A model generated the notes under the pieces. The model did not search any database. It was not told the origin of the DNA and saw nothing but the letters and a program-made list of their open reading frames with translations. Position numbers and translations under genes: made by a program. From Dendrobium chrysotoxum (lineage: Eukaryota; Streptophyta; Magnoliopsida; Asparagales; Orchidaceae): 64,000 bases of DNA. Shown here in pieces: positions 12,597 to 25,916 of the stretch (the first letter of the stretch is position 1; each line of letters opens with the position of its first letter). Location of the stretch: contig CM034305.1 of assembly GCA_019925795.1 (NCBI GenBank), positions 93,408,433 to 93,472,432 on the forward strand, given 5' to 3'.

Positions 12597-15500
12597 ATGG
12601 ATGCCTCTGGCCTCCTCCCAATCAAACGACAGAGATCTCTAAGTCCAAAAGGGAAGGAGAAGATGGGAGAAGCAGCAATCGGAGACGGGGCAGTGTGCGG
12701 GATCTGCTTCTCGGACGGCGGCCTCGCGGCCCGCGGCTGGATCGATAGCTGCGACCACTACTTCTGTTTCGTCTGCATCATGGAATGGGCCAAGGTCGAA
12801 TCCCGCTGTCCCATGTGCAAGCAGCGCTTCCGTATCATACGCCGTCCGGAGGTATCCGGCCGCATAGCCGAGAGTGCTTTGGAAATCCCCGTCCGCGATC
12901 AGGTTTGGAGAATTATCCCCGTCTTTTAAAATACTAAGTGGGTTAGAAAGGTTTGGATAATTATCTATGAATAATTTCACTTCTGTTTAGGGTTATGCTA
13001 TGGTTCTTTTATGGATTGCTACTTATTGAAATCTTTGCTCTTTCGAGGCAACATAATGGAGCTTTTCGTTTGTACATGAGCTTGCCTGAAACTGATTTAA
13101 TTAATTCATATAAAGCTCGTTATATTTAACGCTAGGCGAGAAAATAAAAAAAAGACTTGTTTTTTGAAGTGGTTCGGCTTTTATATCCACCTTATGGTTT
13201 TGATTATGACAACATTTGCAGAGTTATGGCTTAATTCTGCACTTGAGTGTTGTTAGCAACACTAGATGCATCATCTGTTGATGATGATAAACACAAGCAA
13301 ACCGCAAACAACATCAAGCCTTTGTTCCACTACGTGGGGTCAGCTACATGAATCCTTTTTCTCCATTGTGTGCTGTTAAAAGTCAAATTCTCGTTTAAAT
13401 ATAATAAAGAAAGATCATTTCTAATATTTTCTAACCAAGTCTTTTTAGGACTACCTCTACCTTTCTTAACATAAGTCAAATCTAATACCTCTACTATTTT
13501 AACCGGGTCACCGGAAGGCCGTCGTTTTATGTGACCAAACCATCTAAGGAGACTCTCTCTAATCTTATCTTCCACTGGAGCTACTCAAACCTTTTCACGT
13601 ATATGCTCATTTTGTATCCTATCTCTAAGGGTAAAGCCACTCATCCACCTAAGCATCCTCATCTCTACAACACTTAACTTAGTATTATGCTTCTCTTTTA
13701 ATGGCCAACATTCGGCACCATAAAACATTGCAGGTCTCACCACCATCTTATAGAACTTTCCCTTAAGTTTGAGGGGGACTTTTTTATCACACAACAAGCC
13801 CGATGCATTCTTCCACCTCAACCATCCAATTTGAATTCTGCTGATGATATCCCCATCTATTTCACCATCACTCTGAACAATAGATCCAAGATATCTAAAA
13901 CATGTACTCTTATTAATGACTTGATCGCCCAAAGTCACAAACCCCTCTCTAGATCTATTACTACTAAAATTACACTCCATATATTCAGTTTTAGATCTAC
14001 TCAACCGAAAACATTTAGACTCTAAGGTTGACCTCCATAATTCAAGTTTACCTTCAACTCCCTCCCTAGTTTTATCAACAAGAAGAATATCATCAGCAAA
14101 AAGCATACACCAAGATACATCCTCTTGTAAATGTGTAGTGAGAACATCCATGACTAAAGCAAAAAAGATATGGGCTTAAGGCTGATCCTTGATCTAATAC
14201 AACCGAAATAGGAAAATACTTGGTCAAATCACCTTGTGTTTGAACACAAGTAATAGCTCCTGCATACATATCTTTAATGATTTGAATATAAGAGTTATTA
14301 ACTCCTTTCTTTTCAAGAACTTTCCATAGCACTTCTCTTAGAACTTTATCATATGCTTTCTCTAAATCAACAAACCCCTCACTAGGTCTGTTGATGCTGA
14401 TAAGAGCATAAAAAATATTTGGCAGAGCTACACAAAGAGGGTAAAAAAAGCATGCGATGGAGAGCAATGATAATTAGGAGAATGAGAAAAGTTATTTGCA
14501 AGGAGAGTACTATGAGTTTATGTGATTTAGTGAGATCTGCCTACATCCATGATTACACAAAGAGATAAATTATTAGTAGTTTAAAGACAAAAATATTGTC
14601 CAACTATTTTTCTCACTTTTATCACACTAATTTTCTTCCTTCTCTCTCTCCAAACCTGAGCACAATTACTGCACCTTTTATGTCCATCGAAGATAAAGAA
14701 AAGCATGTCGCATCTTATATTTGGCCATTTTACTAGTCATCAACCTCTTTGGAGGCCATTGATTTCCTCTTAAGAAAGCCTCTGCCTGTCAACAGTCTCC
14801 TTTAACCCTTCAATGTTGTTGTTAATATGAACAATGAAATTCCTCTGTATAACAATGACATGAACTAAGACAACTATCGGTCTCTTATTACTCTCCGGAC
14901 CACTTCTCCATCCTTTACTTCTACACCTGATTGAATTAAGGAAAGAATGAGTGATGCTCTTCAGTATCATGTAACTATCTCTTTATATAATGTTTGTAAG
15001 TGATTGCTAGCAGGCTATAAAGATTGGGTGAATGGTGGTAGGTAACATAATTATATTACGTAGATGGTTGGTTAACAAATACCATGGTTCGAGGTGGACT
15101 TTTTGGTAGTGATGATAACAAGCTCAATGCATGAACTTTATCATTGAAGTTGATATTAATCGAGCTCAATTGACTTGTGATTAGATTTTACTCATCGATA
15201 TACATTATTATGGAAGCACCTTCAACCAACTTAAGATTAAAATTTTTTCTCACTTAATTTACCTTGCTCACTATTGATTTCTCATAGAAGTTTGACATAT
15301 GTTTTATCACACCATCTACAATCCTCTCATGCAATATGTTGAAGGAAGCTATCAATGACATGCGTACACCTTTGAATGCCACCTATTCAGGAGATCTCAG
15401 TCTTTTTGGTCAAAATTGTTGGCTTTGACTCAAAAGAGAGATAAATAAAGCTTTTTCTTGTGTAAGTAATCTTCAATATGAATCTCTTAGCATCCAAAGT

Positions 15501-18500
15501 TCTTGCCATTAAGTTGGTTGGCCAGCTTCCCATCATTAACCCTGTAGTGCTTTCGTTAATGACCCAATAGAGAAATCCCTCTGTATGACACTAACCATGA
15601 TAACCACTAGCCTCAAATCACTATATTGGTCGCTTCTCTAACATTCGCCTCTACACTTGGTTAAATTAAGGAGTGCAACGAGTGATGCACTTCAACACCA
15701 TGCAATAATTTCTTTATATAATGCTTACAGTTTACAAATGTTAGGTAAATAGTGGTAGGTAAGTAATTGTAAAGATTAGGTAGAGAGTGATAGGAAGAAA
15801 CTTTTAGGAATTTGACAGAGAAATTTATCTCCACATGTTAATAGAATGGGTTTTACTTCCAATATATGATTTTGAATTACAGTGAATTAGGATGAAATTT
15901 TTAGAGTTATGGTTTGATTTTGCACGAGCATTGTTTGCAACACCAAATACATCATTAGTTGATAATGATTAAAGCTTAAAAAATATATGGTAGAGTTGCA
16001 CAATGAGAGTAAGAAAAGGACCAAAGAGAAGGGAAAAGTGGCCAAATGTTGTGGATAAACTTTTAACCTTGTCATAAGCAAAATCCTCACTGCACCTCTT
16101 AAGATGTTGGAGATTCACAATTTAGGTAGGGGGAGCCACATATAGTACTTGGGGGTGTCACAAGGCACCCCGAATTCTTTTTTTATCAAGACACTCTATC
16201 CTCCGACTTAGACCATAGAATTTTGTAAAGCAATAATGCTAAGGGATACCTAATACATGGTGAATGAGTTAAAGCAACACATTAGTTAGTGAGTGTATCA
16301 TATAAAAGGGATTCAACTGAAAAACAACAATTCGGTGAGCGAGGTAATTCTTCTAGAGAACAGGAGGTTGTGCCCTCTTTTATTTTGTTAATACTTCCCA
16401 AGGAAACTTATAATTGCTTCCCAACATGGTTGACCCAAAAAATATGAAATATATTTTGATGCTAAGTGATGAGTGGAGTTGTCCCATCTCGAGCAAGTGT
16501 TATAAAGTGTAAATAGTAAGGTATGTAGGGGGCCGCTCCATGGCAGTAGGAGTTAATGAGAACGATGAAGTCATTGGCCCAATGCACAATTTTGAAAGAA
16601 GAGGGGTGGGGGCACAATTGAACTAAAGTTTATTTATACAAGAAATTAAAATTCAGTGTAGACAACTAAATAAGTAGAATTTTGTGCAACTGAAGTATTT
16701 ACTCCCTTTAACTTAAAAAACTAATGATGAATGATATTTAAAGAAGGAAAATTAAGTGTGAGCAATGAAATTGAATTTAACAAGGTTTGTTTGATCTGAC
16801 CCCTATTTGGAATTTCCTAACTTAGTGAACTTCTTTCAAATGGTAAAAGCCAAATTAATCACACTCTCCTTTTTGGTTGGCTCAAGGTGCCACCCAAGCA
16901 ATGGGATTTTTATCGGGCTCAAGTCCAACCAGCAACCCTCTCATTGGCTAGAATACAATGGGTGGAGCGGTATGGGACTCAATCCCACAAAGGATCATTC
17001 AAAGTTGAGAGAAGTTTGCATGGAGAAGCAACTAGATAGACTTGAGTGCAAGCAGAAGGAATTGATATAAAGTTTCAATGGTGCTTTTTAAAAGTGCCAT
17101 GCCAAAGAGCATCAAAATCACTTATGAATATTTGTATGTGTGGCACTCATAAAATTCCATAAAAGTTAGGTGAATGTTTTGGAAAACAGCAAAAAGAATT
17201 TAACAAGAAGTTAGGCTGATAAAGCTGGAAAAATAGAAATATGGTTGTCCTTTTATACGAAATGAACTGGTCCTTTTGACCAAGTTTCAGTTTTTTGAGA
17301 GCTGATTGTTTCCAACGGAGTTGCCCATTATTTTATTTTATTTGTTTATTTTGAAATTGACAAGTTTTGAAACAATTTTGGAAAAAGTGAACCCAAAAGT
17401 TCATTAGAAGTTCAGATGATCAAAATTCCCTTTCCAATTCGAATCTCCTCTTGATAGAATAACAAAGTTTCAGCCTATCTAGAATTTATCATATTCTTTG
17501 AGAGAATGTTCAAGACACCTTTTTCAAGCTAATATATGCAAAGTTTAGATTTACTAAAATGAAATATACACAAAATTATTTGAGTCAATCTTAAAAATTT
17601 TTAAATATGAAAAACCTTGAATAGATGATATTGAGCCTTAATTTGAATGGAACATTAGACTTATCTCAGGAAAAAATTTGATTAACCTCTCTGCCTTTTT
17701 TTCCTAAATCATGAAATTGAATATTTTGAGGCCAAAAGACCTCGCTTATCAATTGGCCCCAAGTGTATGCATAGGAAAAATGATCGAATGAATATTCAAT
17801 GGTAATTCAATAAATTTCTAAAATTGCCTACAAATTCTTCAAAAATTTGACAAAAAACTGAGTAGCGACTAATTAGCTAACAAATTCATTCAATAGTGTG
17901 AAAATTATGCAGATAAGGTGATATAAATGTCAATTTTACCCCTTGTAGCATATTACAACATCAATTTTTATTCATTTTCTGCTTTATAAATTAGAACCAT
18001 AGTATTAAAAGTTTGGACTGCGACGTCCATGTGTGTTCTTCCACCTTAAAAATTATGACCTTATTTTGTCCAGTTCTTCTGTTTGTTGAGTTTAACATGA
18101 AATTCTACTAATTTAGATTAATTGTTATGCCATCAGTTTTTGTGGTTTGCAGAAGCATCGCAATTTGTGGTGCATTGCTCTGAAGTCCTTGCGCATATTC
18201 TAAAAAACTGTTTTTATTTGCCTTCTCATCAAGCTTGGTGTTTGTGGATGTTTACTTAGCAAAATGTCTTTGAGAAAGAAAAGAATTGAGTTGAGACAGA
18301 TAATTACTTTGAATTGGACATAGTTGCTTGTACATCATGCAAAGGGGATATAGCCTTTGTATACTTATTATGCTGTAAAAGAAAAAATATATATATTAGT
18401 ATTACCCTGGTATTGTTGATGAAGATAGTAATGCCATCAACCTTGTCAAGGCGTGTGCTTACTTATACTGCTACTTGATTTCTAGGTTTATCATCCTTTA

Positions 18501-20666
18501 GGCAATGAAAGCAGTGCACTTTATGATCTCTATGCTCAAGCTAGTTGCAGAGTGTGTCATGGTTCTAATGATGATGAATTACTTCTACTGTGCGACCTTT
18601 GTGATTCAGCTTTTCATACTTACTGTGTTGGGTTGGGTTATACTGTCCCTGAAGATGATTGGTACTGCCATGACTGTACCATTCTGAGGGAAGAACATGC
18701 AAAAATTGATGGGGATGCCAATAATACGGACCAAGATCAAGGCACAGTTGTGCTGGATCAGCAGCAACCTGCTTCCGTCTTTGATATTGTGGCTGATGAG
18801 AGGTCTTCTACTATTGAACAGCAACATTTTCATGATAGACCAGTTTCTAGAAGTAGTACAAATATTCAAAGCGGGTTTGAAGGTATCATGTTGCATGTAG
18901 AAGAATCGGATTCCTCTTGCTCTGCATCTCAGGGAACTGACGTGTACCTTCAACGAAGTGGTGTTGGGCAAACAGCAAGGACCTTTCTACACTCATGCAA
19001 TATGCAAAGCCGTGTACAGGCTCTTCGCAAGAATTGGACTGCTCTGCAATCTAGTTCTTTGGCTTTCTCATCCACCTTAGATAGTAATGGAGCCACCATG
19101 TCTGGCGTAAAGCAAAGAACCAGCAGAACAAATTCAGATCTATCACAACAGTCAAAGTCCTCAACTTTGGTCGATAATGAGCAGCTGACAGATTCTAGTA
19201 CGTCTAGTAAAATTTCTGCAATTAGTGACTTGCAAGATGTTGAGAAAGCATGGAAGATGATGCAAATGGCAAAGAAGCACAGGTTGGCTAACTCTTCTTT
19301 GAATTCACCGAGATACAATAATTCCTTAAACTCTGCTGGTGCTATTTCAGCATCAAAGGGCCCGGTAAGTCATTCCTTAAATTTCTTGATCCCCAAAAAT
19401 AAGATGGCTGCAGATAAAGTGGTAGGTTGTAGTACGTCAGGAACCTGCAAAGAGCTTTTGACTAAAGTCGTGCATGAGAGACATAAATCCACAGGTTTTT
19501 ATCAGAATTTTCCTGATAAAAACTCTTCAATTCTGTCACAACATGGTAAAAGATTAGCTATAAAAACTTTGAGTGTCATGCAGTTAGGTTCTTGTAAAAC
19601 AAATAGGGCTTTGACAACAGAGTGTGCTGGCAATGTACAGGAAGTTTCACCAGTACGGCTATCTAAGTTTCATGAAGTTAAATGTTCATCACTTTCTAGT
19701 GCTACCTGTGAAGCAGCCAGGAAATCTTTAGGGGTTTGTTGCACCAAAAAGTTGGCTCTAGATGGGAATGAGGCTGCAAGCGGACATACTGGCAGAACGT
19801 CGTCAAAAGGGTATGAAATATCCGACAACAATGCGAAATCTGTGATTCAGTCAATGGTCAAGCTCAACCTACAGCGGCTAATTAAAGGTGAACGTTTAGG
19901 TAAATTCATCATCTTTTACTTATGCTGATTTAATTTTCAAGCCTATGGTACTAAGTGCATAAGTTCTTTGGTTTAGCATCTCTTCTCTTTCCTTGGTGCC
20001 TTGAGTACACCACATCTGAATGCTTTTGACTTTCTGCATTTCTTGCTTTCTTTTTAGGAGAACGATTTCTTTCTGTCTTGTGCATTCTGCACTTCGCTAG
20101 CCTATCTTAGTTTTATAATCTTTTGCTATCCTTACCTTGGTTAGCTTTTTAAACATTAGGCCTGGCGAGTTCTACTGGTGGATGTGTAGATTTTGTTTCT
20201 GATGCATTTAGAGTTTTCTTCAAATATATTTTTAGATGATCGGCTTATGTATGTTTGATTTTCCTGTTATAATCCATGGTGCGTATGCTTTGTTCTTAGT
20301 AATCAGATCCTGACCGAAGAAGGATTTGAAAGAATTAAACCATCTTATCACTTATGCTACTTACTCTTCATCTGGTAATCATACGAATTCTGCTTGGAGA
20401 AACTAACTCCAGTTGTTGTAGGCACTGAGAGATTCAAGGAAATTGCTAGGGCCTCCACCCATTCAATCTTGGCTGCATGTGGCTTGGAACATTCAAAATC
20501 ATGTGACCGCCCATTTTCCAATCAAGTTTGTAGACATACCAGCCAAATACAACAGCTCCGTGAATCGACTCTCATGCCTGGTTCATGTAAAGAATGTTTC
20601 CATTCATTTGTCAAGTATGTTGTGAAGAGTATTTTGTTAGAAAAATCAACCTCAAGTTCCAGATGA
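12597..20666 (+). CDS. RING and PHD finger protein, three exons (At4g10940-like)
   Basis: The exons are 12597-12902, 18486-19899 and 20422-20666; their lengths sum to 1965 nt, which is 654 codons plus stop. Borders are CAG|GTTTGG, TTCTAG|GTTTAT, TTAG|GTAAAT and TTGTAG|GCACT, and the frame is continuous. Residues 34-74 form a C3HC4 RING (CGIC, C52, H54, C57, C60, CPMC). Residues from C123 to about 168 form a C4HC3 PHD finger (CRVC, CDLC, FHTYC, WYCHDC). The middle is Ser/Thr-rich and probably disordered. The C-terminal part has a conserved block (FKEIARASTHSILAACGLEH, then CKECF). Plant proteins with this order are thought to be nuclear E3 ligases or chromatin readers, but the substrate is unknown. 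No broken codons are seen, so the gene is probably functional. The first intron is 5.6 kb and carries a LINE. Confidence 0.88.
13278..14403 (-). mobile_element. 5'-truncated RTE-type LINE with 13-bp target duplication
   Basis: The element body is 13291-14390 on the minus strand. It lies in the first intron of the RING/PHD gene, antisense to it. The flanks TTGATGATGATAA (13278-13290) and TTGATGCTGATAA (14391-14403) match at 12 of 13 bases, as expected of target-primed insertion. The 5' part of the element (endonuclease and early RT) is missing. A related intronic sequence near 15890-16020 (GTTGATAATGATTAAAGC...) looks like the same site without the insertion. Confidence 0.85.
13330..14390 (-). 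pseudogene. LINE reverse transcriptase fragment
   Basis: Minus-strand frames at 14093-14390, 13585-14151 and 13330-13575 give consecutive parts of a plant RTE-clade reverse transcriptase. They include a VDLEKAYDKV block, the catalytic FADDILLV core, a region of the SKTEYMEC type, and a C-terminal tail ending WRKRIHVADPT. The frames overlap or are offset, so at least one frameshift and a stop separate them. The endonuclease domain is absent. The copy cannot make a complete protein. Confidence 0.88.
14404..18485. other. Remainder of the long intron, with diverged direct repeats
   Basis: This is intron of the RING/PHD gene. Two diverged direct repeats occur: about 14833-15060 with 15567-15770 (shared AAATTCCTCTGTAT or AAATCCCTCTGTAT, TCTTTATATAATG, and GTGGTAGGTAA), and 13190-13277 plus 14404-14480 with 15890-16020. 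The bases 16100-18485 are AT-rich and hold nothing recognised; the short ORF at 16807-17070 has no clear homologue. Confidence 0.6.
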
Positions 20667-21950
20667 GCAGCCAGTTATATTCAAGTCAATATTCTGCACT
20701 CCATTATCCATGTTTTAGTGTTATCTCCTTGCTGTAGCATGTTGTCTAAAGAAAGGACTAGTCAAGGATGTTTCTTATAGTCATTTATTGCTTGGCGATT
20801 GCTCTGTAACATTTTCTTATCTAATGGTCACTCGATGATATACGAGCCTCAGTTCCACATCTCTCTTATCTTCTGTTCACTGACTACTGACCCGCCAATA
20901 GGAGAGTCAATTAATTCTTTTCATGGCAAGTAAATCTTTGTTCATCTTCTTGATCCTGACTCCATTTATCTCTGCTTCAACTCAGTTGGACTTGGACCAT
21001 TTATTTGAAATTGAATGGGTCTGATGACAGTAAATGGGCAAGATCTTGACCTGATCATATAATTTTGTTTCTCATTATTAGTCCGGCTTTATACCTGATT
21101 AGTTCATCAAACATTCGGTTGAGCCGCACATGAGAATTTTCCTGATCTGATTAAAGTCCCCCTTGATATGAATAAACTTTCTTTCCCTGCAAGAAAGAAA
21201 ATCATTTCCATTCCGCCTTCATGGCCATGCTGCTGCAGGGAATATGCGTCTTCACATTACTGTGAATATTGACAGAATTAGTTAAAGGGACCTCACATTT
21301 TATGGGAGTATCTTGAATAAGGTGGTTTAGTGGCTTTGTTGGGCATTGAGTGGCTTGGGTTGGAAGGTTAAATATGTATTATTACAAACGGGCTGCCCTG
21401 GCAAGGGTAAGTGTGCAGGTCATTGCTTCTTAAATTTTTCAGACAGTAGAGTAGATAAAAAATGGTGTTGTGCTTTGTTATTGTTGCATAGATTAAAACC
21501 TTCTTGTGATTTTTTTATTTTTATAAAATATAAGGGGACTTTTCTTATTTCTAGAGTTTAAAATTTTGTATAAACCTCTCTATATTTACTTGTGTGATTA
21601 AGGTCAATGGTTTTAGAACTTTATGCCTAACTATATATCCCATTTTGTAAAGAAATACAATTAATATTCATAAAACCTTATATATATATATATATAGTTA
21701 TGAAAATGTCTAAATATCCTCGCACAAATGCTAGGGTTTCTTAAAAACTAGCAGGTTTTTTTAAAGCTCCCATATTTTATTAAAGTTTCTATGAAAATTT
21801 TGTTTGGCTATCAAGGTTCTTTTATTGGCCTGAAGTGCACATACAGGATCATAAAAAAAAGGGAAATTTACATACATACCACTTTCTTTCATGCTATTTA
21901 CGTATCTAACACCTAAAATTTTAATATTACATTTCTATTATAGACGCGTG
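20667..21950. other. 3' flank of the RING/PHD gene and intergenic DNA
   Basis: AT- and T-rich sequence without a credible ORF. The 3' untranslated region must lie at its start, but I could not identify a single poly(A) signal with confidence. A TA microsatellite is present near 21680-21700. Confidence 0.5.
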
Positions 21951-22099
21951 AAATTATTACGTGCTGTCACTGGATGTCGTCCAAAGACAAATCAGGACGC
22001 GCCACATCACTTTTTGCTGTGTATCGGTACTGTGTACCAAGGTGATATGGCGCATCCTGATTTGCCTCTGGACCGTTCGGTGACCGCACGTAATAATTT
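21951..22099. mobile_element. Foldback (MITE-like) element
   Basis: A long inverted repeat: the left arm 21951-22010 begins AAATTATTACGTGC, and the right arm 22042-22099 ends GCACGTAATAATTT. Across about 60 bp the arms pair with scattered mismatches (for example CAAATCAGGACGCGCCACATCAC-type sequence against GTGATATGGCGCATCCTGATTTG). The loop itself holds a perfect small hairpin, GGTAC-TGT-GTACC (22026-22038). The short overlapping frames here are shadows of the inverted repeat. Target duplications could not be defined. It could also transcribe a precursor-like hairpin RNA. Confidence 0.75.
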
Positions 22100-24437
22100 C
22101 TCTCTAGACGCAGCCAGCTTCTCAGCATTGTTGTTTTTGTCTTGGACACTTAGTTCAATTAAGAAAAACTCATATATATATCACATACGTAAGATTCGAA
22201 TTCAAAATATATTAATTGATAGTTAAAGTTCTCAACCAATAGGTCAAGATGAGCTATATCTCATCATTGTTGTTGATGCAACCTTGTGGCAAGTTGTAGT
22301 GCTCATGAGCTCATACGCATCTTTATAAGCTTGCATCAATGCTGGTAAGCAGGCGATGATTCGCTACAATCTTGTTTGTAGCTGTGGACTTTCATAGTCT
22401 CTATGGCATTGTGGACTTATGGATCATGCGGCAACACTTGTGTGTCGACAAGTGTGGCTACAAGCTACGAGATCCGTGTAGTTGCTATAATGTCTCAGAG
22501 CAGTTTGAATATATAATCTAAGACCAGCAGAGTTACATGTGACCAAACTATCTTGAATCTTCTTTATGTTAAAAATGGAGCCTTGTTTTGTAGCCTTTTT
22601 AAGAGAGGAAGTTTAATGAATTTGCCTAGAAAATAAAATATTCAATCGAACAATCTGCATGGATCCTATTGATCGTAGATTATTTATCTAAAATTTGAGT
22701 GCTTTAATAGTGTCAAAATCAAATGATTTTAAATTTGTTGGATTGAACTTATCGAGTTGCTTGATTTGTTTATAAGTACACTATTTGGAGTCTTTGGTCC
22801 ATCAATTAATATTCAAAAGTATTCAAATATGAATCAAGTGATTGATTTAGGTTTATTTGAACTCACATCAGATCATTTGTGATGTCGATGAGTTTGCCTC
22901 ATTGAGACGTTAAGTTTAATTATAAGCTTGTTTAGATCAAAGTTTGGATGGTCTTGAATATAAATCCAAAAATATTCGATTCAAATATTATCTTGACATT
23001 TGTGTTGATCAAGTGCATTTTTCGGAGACACTATTTGCCCTTTTTTTCAAATTTTGAAGCTTCTGTCATACGAAAATATATACAAAACCTTTGAAAAATT
23101 TTATGACACAAAATTATAACTTCGAAACAACTGAGGCATGACTTGAGGCATGACTTCTTGGGGTTGTGAACAAGATAAAATCTCTTTAATTATAATTTTA
23201 ACTTTTTATAAAATTGATGTGTTGATTAGAGTAAAAATAATTATAAAATTGTATTCCAAATTTCTTTAAATATACTTGAATTTGATCCTAGAGGCTCCAC
23301 TTTGCTCCAAAAATGTTAAAATTGAGTTCAAAATATCAAAAAATATACCGTTGTTCCTAAAAATATCGAAATAAGCCTGTTCGGGCCCAAAATTAGGTCA
23401 GGATTAAGCAGACGCCTGACTGCCAGTAGTAGTTCCTTTTGACGCCATTTAGCGCAATAAAATAAATTATGTTTTTACTTTTAGAATATCTTTATTCATT
23501 TCTTTTAGATTTTTTTCTCATTTTTTAAAGAATTTAATTATATTTTTTAAGAACTTTCTCCGTTTTCTTATATGTTCCAGTGCTCCAAGAGTAATAAGTA
23601 ATCCTTCAGAGTTGTAGGAAATCTAGATTTCTCAATTTGTTCTATGTTGGTTATAATTCCACCTATTAAAAGAGGATCTCCCCGTTCCCAAAAATAAAAA
23701 AAGAGGACCAACATTATCTTGTGCAGGCAAAATATCAAGATTGTGAAAATCAGACCTGACAATGAATCTGAAGAATGAGAGGTTCACGGTTCAACCGATT
23801 CGATCAGTTCATCGGGGTCAAATCGGATGACTTAATAAATAATAATATTATTAAAATAATATTTTAATATAAATTATTACTAATTTATGTTAAATATTTA
23901 GTATAATTTATACATATAAATCATATAACTAATTTATACTTATAATGTTAAATTTAAATATTTTTTAAATGAAATAATAATAGTACAATTATCATGCACA
24001 AATATAAATTTATTTCTAAAAAAATTAAAAAAAATGAAAAAATAAAAAAAAAATAGTTTCTATGATTTTATATTTAAACTAATTTTTGAATTTTATTCAC
24101 ATTTAATATAAATTTAAATCACATATAAATTTATAAATTTAATATAAATTATTATTATTTTATGTTATATACTTATATATAATTTATATCTATATATTGT
24201 ATCAAATTTATTTGAATTTTGTATACAACATTTTTTTTTTTAAATCCTCTTGAAAGTAATCCACCATGCACACATGACACAACTAGTTGTTTAGTCCCAT
24301 ATCACTTGGAGATTTTTCTTATATTGTTTATATAGCTTTCCTTCTTTTCATAAGTGAAGAGCCCACATTAGGAGTTAGAATTGTATGGCATGATTAATTA
24401 ATGCTTAGTAGATAATTTTTGGAGTTTATTAAATAAT
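22100..24437. other. Intergenic region, no gene seen
   Basis: AT-rich non-coding sequence. The part from about 23780 (GGTTCAACCGATTCGATCAG) to 24240 resembles a degraded non-autonomous repeat with an AT-rich core. It continues past the solo LTR near 25985 (ACTGGCCGGTTC), so the solo LTR may have landed inside it. Confidence 0.45.
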
Positions 24438-24442
24438 ATATT

Positions 24443-25911
24443 TGTTATGACTCGAACTCATGAGTTTATGTTTTTGATGATAACAAATATTATGGCTCAC
24501 ATTTTTATGTCTCTTAGTATTTTTATTTTATACTTGTTTGTGTGTAAACTAACATTTTAGGAACACCATGCACCATCCAACGAAGAATCAAAGCTCAAGA
24601 TTGGGTAGAACAGGTTATGCTATAAGAGTCTGTAATATTCATTAATGTATTTTTTGATTTCTTGAGTTGAGTCATGTAAAGATGTTTGCTAGCATGGTGA
24701 TCATGCACACACACACTCAGGGGAGTGAGATTAAGTCAAAACTAGAAGTTCAATTTTTGGACTAATCGTCATAGACGATTTATATCGTCCTGGACAATCC
24801 AATACGATCTTAAAACTCTAGCCGCCATAATAATTCAGGCAAGATTTCAAGTTTCAATTTTTGATCTAAATTGAAATAATCATCCAGGACGATCCATATC
24901 GTACTGGACAATCTATGATAATGTTGCCTAAATAATCCTTTGATTATTTAATCAAATATGCACAATTTGATATTCTGATCGTCATGGACGATCTGTATAT
25001 CGTACTGGACCATTTGTTCAAAATTTGTACTGATCGTCCTGGACTATCCTGAGATCGTCCAGGACTATCAGGTCAAATTCTGCACATCGTCCTGGATGAT
25101 CCTGCGATCGTCCTGGATGATCTTTGGCGGCAGAATTGAGTTTTTAGAGTTTTCTGAAGCTATCTTTTTAAGCACATCGTACTATACGATCCTGCGATCA
25201 TCCTGGACGATCTTTGCCGCCAGAACTGATTTGGAAGGGTTTTTGGAGCTCTCTATTTAAGCTTTCTCAAAGCACTTGGTAGATGTCTTTAGCATCCATT
25301 GAGTCTTCATTTCTTTTGGAGAAAATTTGAAGAGAGAGCTTGAAATGGAGAGTGGAAAGGGTGGAGTTTGAGAGGGAGAAGAGCCTTGGAAGGAGGATTT
25401 TTGAGGGAGTGTGAGGGGGTTCACACGATTGCTCCAGCAAGCTTGCACCTAAGTACCATCGGATTCAAGGGTCGTCTCGAGGAAAGTTTTGGGAAGAAGA
25501 AGATCTCTTTGATGTCAAAGAACCCGGCAACTCCGTCGCACCGAGGAAGGTGGAAGTGATTTTGTAAGGGCTTCTCCGCCTAGTTGTGGGGGCTAAAGGA
25601 GGGTCATTAAAGGTTTAGTGCAATACTTGGAGGGTGCCTTTGGGGAGTGGACGTAAGTCAGGTTGGACCGAACCACTATAAATCTGATGTGTTCTTTCTG
25701 ATTATTTTTTGCATTTTATTTTACTACGATTAACTGCTTTGGTGAAATTTGTGATTGATCTTTTTATTATTGATTTAATTTTTTTTGCTGCAAGATTAAA
25801 AAGATATTTATTTTTGTTAAAGAAGTTTTTAAATATCCAATTCACCTCCCCCCCCTCTTGGTTAGCCTCAGAACTAGTTCATAAGGATTTAATACCCCTA
25901 ACGAACTTTCA
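24443..25911 (+). mobile_element. Solo LTR of a Sirevirus-type copia element
   Basis: The sequence begins TGTTATGACTC and ends GAACTTTCA, and is flanked by ATATT on both sides (24438-24442 and 25912-25916). It is 1469 bp long. Its end (TTGGTTAGCCTCAGAACTAGTTCATAAGG, in two shared blocks, then CCCCTAACGAACTTTCA) closely matches the end of the LTRs of the minus-strand copia element further right. Like them it has a GATGATAACAAATAT block near the start, an ACACACACTCAGGGGAGTG box, and many copies of the palindromic word ATCGTCCxGGACGAT (24760-25220). No internal domain flanks it, so it is a solo LTR left by LTR-LTR recombination. Short ORFs inside are not genes. Confidence 0.92.
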
Positions 25912-25916
25912 ATATT

